This document shows positions 7,295 through 11,331 of a stretch of DNA of 11,331 nucleotides, in pieces; within the stretch, counting starts at the first letter, position 1; the number at the start of each line of letters is the position of its first letter. A program made the translations under genes and the position numbers. This DNA is from JAAFIP01 sp043769005 (GTDB lineage: Bacteria; Pseudomonadota; Gammaproteobacteria; Burkholderiales; Burkholderiaceae_C), in contig JAYVJV010000195.1 of assembly GCA_043769005.1 (NCBI GenBank), forward strand, positions 1-11,331, in the 5' to 3' direction. The notes beneath the pieces were generated by a model. That model was not told the DNA's origin, did no database searches, and saw only the letters and a list, made by a program, of their open reading frames with translations.

Positions 7295-10200
7295 ATGAAT
7301 AACATTTTCACCCGAGCTGTGCACGCCATCGTGCGCCGTGCTTTGCTGTTGGTTGCTGCTGTGGGCTGCGCGCTGGCGCTGGCGCACAGCGTGGGGCAGG
7401 TGCAGACCACCAAGTTTTTGGCTCCTGAAACAGTGAACATGCTGCTAGCCCGTGCTGGCACGGCATCACCAGGTTTGCGTGCGGGTGACATCGTGTCCTA
7501 CATTATCCAGTTCTCCCCCATTGCCAACGGTGCCACGACGGGAGTTGCGGGATACATCACCGACTACATTCCGCCAGGTACCGAGGTCGTCGATGCGGCT
7601 ATCGTGGCCCTAGATGGGGCTGGAAATTACAACAACACTGCGCCCAATTTCCCCGGTGGAATTGACCCTGGATGGGGCAATCAAGGGCAGAAAACTTTTC
7701 TGGCACCGTTCGCTACCGCTGCCTATGACACGACAGGCAGATGCGCTGCAGCGGGTTTTGCCGCCAATTGCAACGGTCGTTTGACGGAGGTGCATGCCGA
7801 TACCGGCATCTTTTTTTCCACCGATCCACGCACTGCCGTTTTCCCTGCTCTACCTACGCGCATATTACAAGGGCTTAATGGTTATGACATTACGCCTACA
7901 GCGGAAGGTCAGTTAAACCCCATCATCGGACAAACCAGAGCGACCACCCATAACCTGTGGGATGCCAACCAGACCAATGCGTTTGGGTCTACGCCGGCTG
8001 CAGTGGGTGCCTTGGTGGCACCTGCCTCGACCGCCGCCTCCCTCAACGCCACGGGACGGGGTACTACGCCGTACAACGCTGGCTCTGCGGTTGCTGGCCC
8101 ACAAACGGGCTATCAGCTAGACAATACGGCCAACGTCGGCCCTTGGCAGCGTATTGCCTACGCAGGCTCGCGAATTGGCAACAATGCCAATGGCCCCGCA
8201 ACGGCAGCAGATGCTTTGAGCCTTACCGCTGTCGGTGGCCTGCCTACCAGCATTGGTTACAACCTGTCTACTGCCAACCCCTTGCCATCGGGCACCAATG
8301 CAGTGCGTTGGGCGGTAGGCAAGTTGGTGGTTGGGGAGATACGTTACGTCAAAATCAGCTTGCGCATTACCACCCCGCCGCCGATCAATGGCATAGTCAA
8401 CAGCTCAGAGGTGTTTGGTGGTGACGCGGGTGATGCAGACAATGGCCAAGATAGTGTCTGGCGCTACCATGTACCCAGCGTAGCCGATAACAATTCCAAC
8501 TTGCTGGTGCAAAAAACGGTGGAATGCGTGTTTATTGGTGGTGTCTGCCAGCCTATTAACGGGGGGTATATACCGGACGATGCGCTAGTACGATACCGCC
8601 TGACTTACCTTAACTCAGGCGTGGTGGCGCAAACCAACGTGGTGCTGGAAGACATATTGCCCTGCAAAACCAATGCCAATGCCGCCAGCTTTACTACCAC
8701 GGCGATCGTCAGTGGCCCGATCACTTTGCCCTTGGTCAATCCACCCATCACCGCAGCAGGCACTTGCCCATCCACCCGCTCCACGGTGACCTTCCCCACG
8801 CTGTCGACGCTGGCGGCTGGCGCGGGTGGTGCCATTTTGATCGATGTGCAGATGGCTACTGCGGTGGGCGATCTGGTGGCCAACACGGCCAAGCTCAAGA
8901 GCGATCAAGTGCCTGGCGGAGTGTTTTCCAATACCGCGCACAACGTCAATGCTTTTCCCAGTCTGTCTATTACCAAGATAGCCAACAACACCATCACGGT
9001 TCCCGGTGGCACCACGTCCTATACCATCGTGGTGCAAAACACGGGCGCTGGCAATGCCACCAACATTGTTTTGAGTGACGTGTTGCCCAGCTTGGGTGGC
9101 ACGCCCAATACGGCTACACGGTTTAGCTTCAACACAGTTACTTTTGCAGGTGTGTCTGCCACTCCGGCAGGTAGCGCTTTGGTGCTACCGCCTGTCGTCA
9201 GCACCTCCGTGCCACCCGTGTTAATACCGTATGACACCTCGCCTGTGGCGAGTAATTCACAGCAGATCAACTGGACTTTCGGTGGCAATGCATCGACCTT
9301 GGTGCCCGGTGGCCGCATGACGCTGACCTACACGGCCAACGTGGGGAGCAGCGTCAGCGCTTCGGCTACACCCTACTTCAACAGCGCCATTGTCACCTAC
9401 GCAGGCGGTGGCACGGGTCGCAGTGACGCGCCCAACACGGCACCTGTGTTGGTCACATCTCCACTCTCGGTCACCAAGACCATCGAATGCTACTTTGTCG
9501 GTGCCAGCTGCGTGGCCATTGGCCCGGGCGGAAGCGTCCCCCCCAATGCCAAAATCCGCTACCGCATCGACTACGCCAACACCGGCGCAGCAACCATCGC
9601 CAACGCGATTTTGAGCGACACCCTGGCCTGCCAGACGGCGGCCAATGCGGTGAGCAACATCCAGATCGTTGCAGGGCCTATCCCCTTGCCCGCGCCCAAC
9701 CCGCCTGCGACAGCGGCGGGCGTATGCCCTGGCACCCGCAGCACCTTCAGCTTTCCGGCCACCACTTTGGCAGCCGGGCAAACCGGCACGGTGAAGCTTG
9801 ATGTGCAAACTAACGCCGCGACCGGTGCCATCGTAGTAAACACCGCTGGCCTGAGCGCTGTAGGCTTTCCCAGCACCAGCAGCGACGTGCAGGCCAGCGT
9901 CGCGGCGCAGCCCGTGCTCACCATTAAAAAGGTAGCCAACGTTGCCGCCGTGGTGCCCGGTGGCACGCTGTCATACACCATCACTGTCTCCAACACTGGC
10001 ACTACGGCAGCGCAAACCATCACCGTGTTTGACTGGTTGCCCACGGGCACCTCTACAGTGGCCGACCCAACGCGGCGTTTTAGCTATGTGAGCACCAGCG
10101 CGATTGTGGGTTTGACCAGTGTGGCACCGACTGTAAATTTACCGCCCACCCAGTCACCCTACATTAACGCCACGACTGCAGCTAACCAGCAAGAAGTAGT

Positions 10201-10708
10201 CTGGAGCTTTGGCGGTCAAAGCCTGGCAGCCGGTGCCAGTGCCAGCATTACCTTTGTGGTGCAGGTGGGTGCAGCCTTGCCGGTCTCTCCACCCACGTAT
10301 GACAATTACGCTCGCGCCAGTTTCTCGGGCGGTGCGGTAGATTCAGGGGTTGCGATCGTACCGGTACGTTTGATGGCCAATGTAGGCATCACCAAAGACA
10401 ATGGCACTACTAGCGTGGTAGCAGGCAGTACCACCAACTACACCATCACTTTTACCAACGGCGGCCCATCGCCTGCGAACGGCGCGGTCGTTAAAGATGC
10501 CTCCTCTGCGGGTCTGAACTGCACCTCGGTCACCTGCGCCGCAACTACGGGCGCGGCATCGTGCCCCACCAGCATGCTACCGCTGGGCACCATTGTGCCC
10601 AGAGCCTCCACCAATTTTTTCGCTACAGGTGAGACCATCACTACCTTCCCGGCCAACAGCAGCGTCAGCCTGGTGGTGAGCTGCGGTGTGGTGGCTACTG
10701 GACAATAA
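7295..10708 (+). CDS. secreted modular DUF11 repeat protein
   Basis: A 1137-residue exported protein of unknown function, built of Ig-like DUF11 modules found in many bacterial surface or extracellular proteins. Residues 1-30 form a Sec-type signal peptide: basic n-region (R7, R14, R15), hydrophobic ALLLVAAVGCALALA, and likely cleavage near ALA-HS. An N-terminal DUF11-like domain with a long insertion spans about 60-395 (AGDIVSYIIQF, later VRWAVGKLVVGE). Then a two-module unit is duplicated: A (402-551) and B (555-715), A' (723-870) and B' (873-1024). A modules carry four conserved Cys (411, 418, 457, 491; 732, 739, 779, 811), probably two disulfides. B modules carry VPGGT-SYTI-V-NTG. A last Cys-containing DUF11 module (1028-1137) ends the protein. 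No membrane anchor, PEP-CTERM or barrel is visible. The ribosome binding site is weak (AAGAAA, 7281-7286). A second protein of the kind follows at 10890. Confidence 0.85.
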   Translation: MNNIFTRAVHAIVRRALLLVAAVGCALALAHSVGQVQTTKFLAPETVNMLLARAGTASPGLRAGDIVSYIIQFSPIANGATTGVAGYITDYIPPGTEVVDAAIVALDGAGNYNNTAPNFPGGIDPGWGNQGQKTFLAPFATAAYDTTGRCAAAGFAANCNGRLTEVHADTGIFFSTDPRTAVFPALPTRILQGLNGYDITPTAEGQLNPIIGQTRATTHNLWDANQTNAFGSTPAAVGALVAPASTAASLNATGRGTTPYNAGSAVAGPQTGYQLDNTANVGPWQRIAYAGSRIGNNANGPATAADALSLTAVGGLPTSIGYNLSTANPLPSGTNAVRWAVGKLVVGEIRYVKISLRITTPPPINGIVNSSEVFGGDAGDADNGQDSVWRYHVPSVADNNSNLLVQKTVECVFIGGVCQPINGGYIPDDALVRYRLTYLNSGVVAQTNVVLEDILPCKTNANAASFTTTAIVSGPITLPLVNPPITAAGTCPSTRSTVTFPTLSTLAAGAGGAILIDVQMATAVGDLVANTAKLKSDQVPGGVFSNTAHNVNAFPSLSITKIANNTITVPGGTTSYTIVVQNTGAGNATNIVLSDVLPSLGGTPNTATRFSFNTVTFAGVSATPAGSALVLPPVVSTSVPPVLIPYDTSPVASNSQQINWTFGGNASTLVPGGRMTLTYTANVGSSVSASATPYFNSAIVTYAGGGTGRSDAPNTAPVLVTSPLSVTKTIECYFVGASCVAIGPGGSVPPNAKIRYRIDYANTGAATIANAILSDTLACQTAANAVSNIQIVAGPIPLPAPNPPATAAGVCPGTRSTFSFPATTLAAGQTGTVKLDVQTNAATGAIVVNTAGLSAVGFPSTSSDVQASVAAQPVLTIKKVANVAAVVPGGTLSYTITVSNTGTTAAQTITVFDWLPTGTSTVADPTRRFSYVSTSAIVGLTSVAPTVNLPPTQSPYINATTAANQQEVVWSFGGQSLAAGASASITFVVQVGAALPVSPPTYDNYARASFSGGAVDSGVAIVPVRLMANVGITKDNGTTSVVAGSTTNYTITFTNGGPSPANGAVVKDASSAGLNCTSVTCAATTGAASCPTSMLPLGTIVPRASTNFFATGETITTFPANSSVSLVVSCGVVATGQ
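8498..10366 (+). repeat. internal duplication of a ~320-residue coding unit
   Basis: The encoded residues 402-722 (8498-9460) and 723-1024 (9461-10366) are diverged copies of one A+B unit. Matching landmarks lie 318-321 residues apart, for example TVECVFIGGVC/TIECYFVGASC, AAGTCPSTRST/AAGVCPGTRST and VPGGTTSYTI/VPGGTLSYTI. Divergence is substantial, so the duplication is old. Confidence 0.8.
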
Positions 10709-10758
10709 TGACTGTAGCCCAATAAAATAGAGTGTAAAAAGCTATTAAAAATATAGCA
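10709..10758 (-). repeat. short interspersed palindromic repeat, copy C (diverged)
   Basis: Third copy of the family, inverted relative to copy A. Read on the - strand it keeps TGCTAT, TAGCT, CTATTTTAT and CTACAG, but has lost the CTTACGC core (TTTTACA instead). It starts at the base after the TAA of the DUF11 gene. Its left end forms a GCTAT-TAAAAAT-ATAGC hairpin (10741-10757) that could mark the transcript end. Confidence 0.65.
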
Positions 10759-10776
10759 ATATAGCAATTTAGCAAT
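10753..10776 (+). repeat. tandem octamer, three units
   Basis: ATAGCAAT, ATAGCAAT and TTAGCAAT follow one another without gaps. The first unit is the end of repeat copy C, so the tandem looks like slippage or duplication at the edge of that element. Confidence 0.7.
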
Positions 10777-10804
10777 GCGATGCAGCACTACTTAATTACT
10801 ACAA

Positions 10805-10832
10805 ATGTAAGTGCGGATACAATATGTAAGTG
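10805..10832 (+). promoter_or_regulatory. direct repeat and possible -10 box upstream of the second DUF11 gene
   Basis: ATGTAAGTG occurs at 10805-10813 and 10824-10832, 19 bases apart. Between them TACAAT (10818-10823) matches the sigma-70 -10 consensus at 5 of 6 positions. The only -35 candidate, TTACTA (10796-10801), is poor. It could be the promoter of the gene at 10890 with a flanking factor site. Confidence 0.25.
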
Positions 10833-10889
10833 ATGCGTCTTGCGAAGTTGCATGGCGCGGCACAACCATTATTCCAATTTGGAGACCGC

Positions 10890-11331
10890 ATGCTATCGAT
10901 AGCAAAATTATTCCAAGGCCTCGCCTTGCCCCGCCTCAATCTTGTCAAGAGTTTGAGTTCGCTCACCTTGGTGTTTGGATTCTTGTTGGCTTTATGCATC
11001 CCGCAGTTTGCGTCGGCGCAAACGCAGGTGACCAACACCGCTTCCATCTCAGTCCCAGCAGGAGTATCCAACACGGGCGCGGGTTGCGCCTCTGGCACGT
11101 GTACCGTCTCCGATCTCGACACAGTAACGGCCAGCGTACCCCTGGTGTCCAAAACCTTCAGTCCCGCCACCATCAACGCGGGCGGCACCTCATTGCTGGT
11201 GATCACATTTACCAACACGCACAAATTGGTCTCATCCACCTTCAGCACTGCGTTTGTTGACGTGTACCCCACAGGCTTGTTCAACGCTGCTACGCCGAAT
11301 GCTGCAACCACCTGCTCTGGCGCGGCACCAA
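10890..11331 (+). CDS. second secreted DUF11/DUF7933-type protein, 3'-truncated by window end
   Basis: The frame from ATG 10890 stays open for 147 codons to the window end, with no stop inside. A TTTGGAG ribosome binding site (GGAG at 10881-10884) sits 5 bases upstream. The N-terminus has basic residues (K6, R15, K20), a hydrophobic stretch LTLVFGFLLALCIP (25-38) and a clear signal-peptidase site, FASA-QT, after residue 43. The mature start TQVTNTASISVP followed by a Cys pair (66, 71) and VSDLDTVTASV resembles the A-strand ends of DUF11 modules. Residues 86-111 (VSKTFSPATINAGGTSLLVI, then TFTNTH) match the start of the domain class seen in DUF11 proteins, SFSPxTIxxGGxSxLTxTxTN. It is therefore a paralogue-like neighbour of the 1137-residue protein, 181 bases downstream of it. 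Overlapping open frames on both strands (10811-11260 + and 10799-11311 -) lack these signals. Confidence 0.85.
   Translation, partial: MLSIAKLFQGLALPRLNLVKSLSSLTLVFGFLLALCIPQFASAQTQVTNTASISVPAGVSNTGAGCASGTCTVSDLDTVTASVPLVSKTFSPATINAGGTSLLVITFTNTHKLVSSTFSTAFVDVYPTGLFNAATPNAATTCSGAAP

Noticed and set aside
7154..7387. Small - strand open frame of 77 residues overlapping the DUF11 gene start
   Set aside because: It crosses repeat copy B and the DUF11 leader; no initiation signal on the - strand.
9257..9808. A 183-residue open frame antisense to the DUF11 gene
   Set aside because: Arg/Gly/Cys-rich translation typical of reading repeat coding DNA backwards; it lies within a continuous DUF11 frame.
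10799..11311. Open frames on the - strand (10799-11311) and in another + frame (10811-11260)
   Set aside because: They overlap the frame starting at 10890, which alone has a ribosome binding site, signal peptide and domain motif.

Overview
The window looks like a chromosomal segment from a betaproteobacterium of the order Burkholderiales, most likely family Comamonadaceae (Rhodoferax, Polaromonas or a relative). This is inferred from a GTP-type PEP carboxykinase, moderately high GC, outer-membrane TonB-dependent uptake, and three intergenic copies of a short repeat whose core (AGCTGCTTACGCCCTATTTT) I associate from memory with Comamonadaceae genomes. No rRNA, tRNA, CRISPR array, insertion sequence, phage gene or defence gene was seen.

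Left part (1-4736, + strand): a sucrose-uptake and cleavage locus. It holds the 3' part of a TonB-dependent outer-membrane receptor, a full-length sucrose phosphorylase with all catalytic residues, and a 12-helix GPH/SLC45-type sugar transporter. The inferred flow is sucrose across the outer membrane by the receptor, across the inner membrane by the transporter, then phosphorolysis to glucose 1-phosphate and fructose. An intrinsic terminator hairpin lies between receptor and phosphorylase, with its T-run ending 5 bases before the phosphorylase start codon. That start codon has no Shine-Dalgarno sequence.

Middle (4737-7294): a weak hairpin, a repeat copy and a strong intrinsic terminator separate the transporter from the convergent gene pckG (GTP-dependent PEP carboxykinase, - strand). 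The 491-base region upstream of pckG holds a 47-base near-perfect palindrome next to the pckG ribosome binding site, a 14-base perfect palindrome, short GTTACCA repeats and a second repeat copy. It is divergently shared with the next gene.

Right part (7295-11331, + strand): a 1137-residue secreted protein built of DUF11-type Ig-like modules, including a duplicated unit of about 320 residues. A third repeat copy begins directly after its stop codon. A second secreted DUF11-type protein starts at 10890 and runs off the window end; because it has no stop inside the window, a stop-to-stop ORF search would miss it. Both are probably extracellular or surface proteins of unknown role.

The window is mostly recognisable housekeeping and accessory metabolism. 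The less expected parts are the terminator/start overlap at the phosphorylase, the pckG leader palindrome, the repeat family and the modular secreted pair. I see no convincing sign of an entirely new system.
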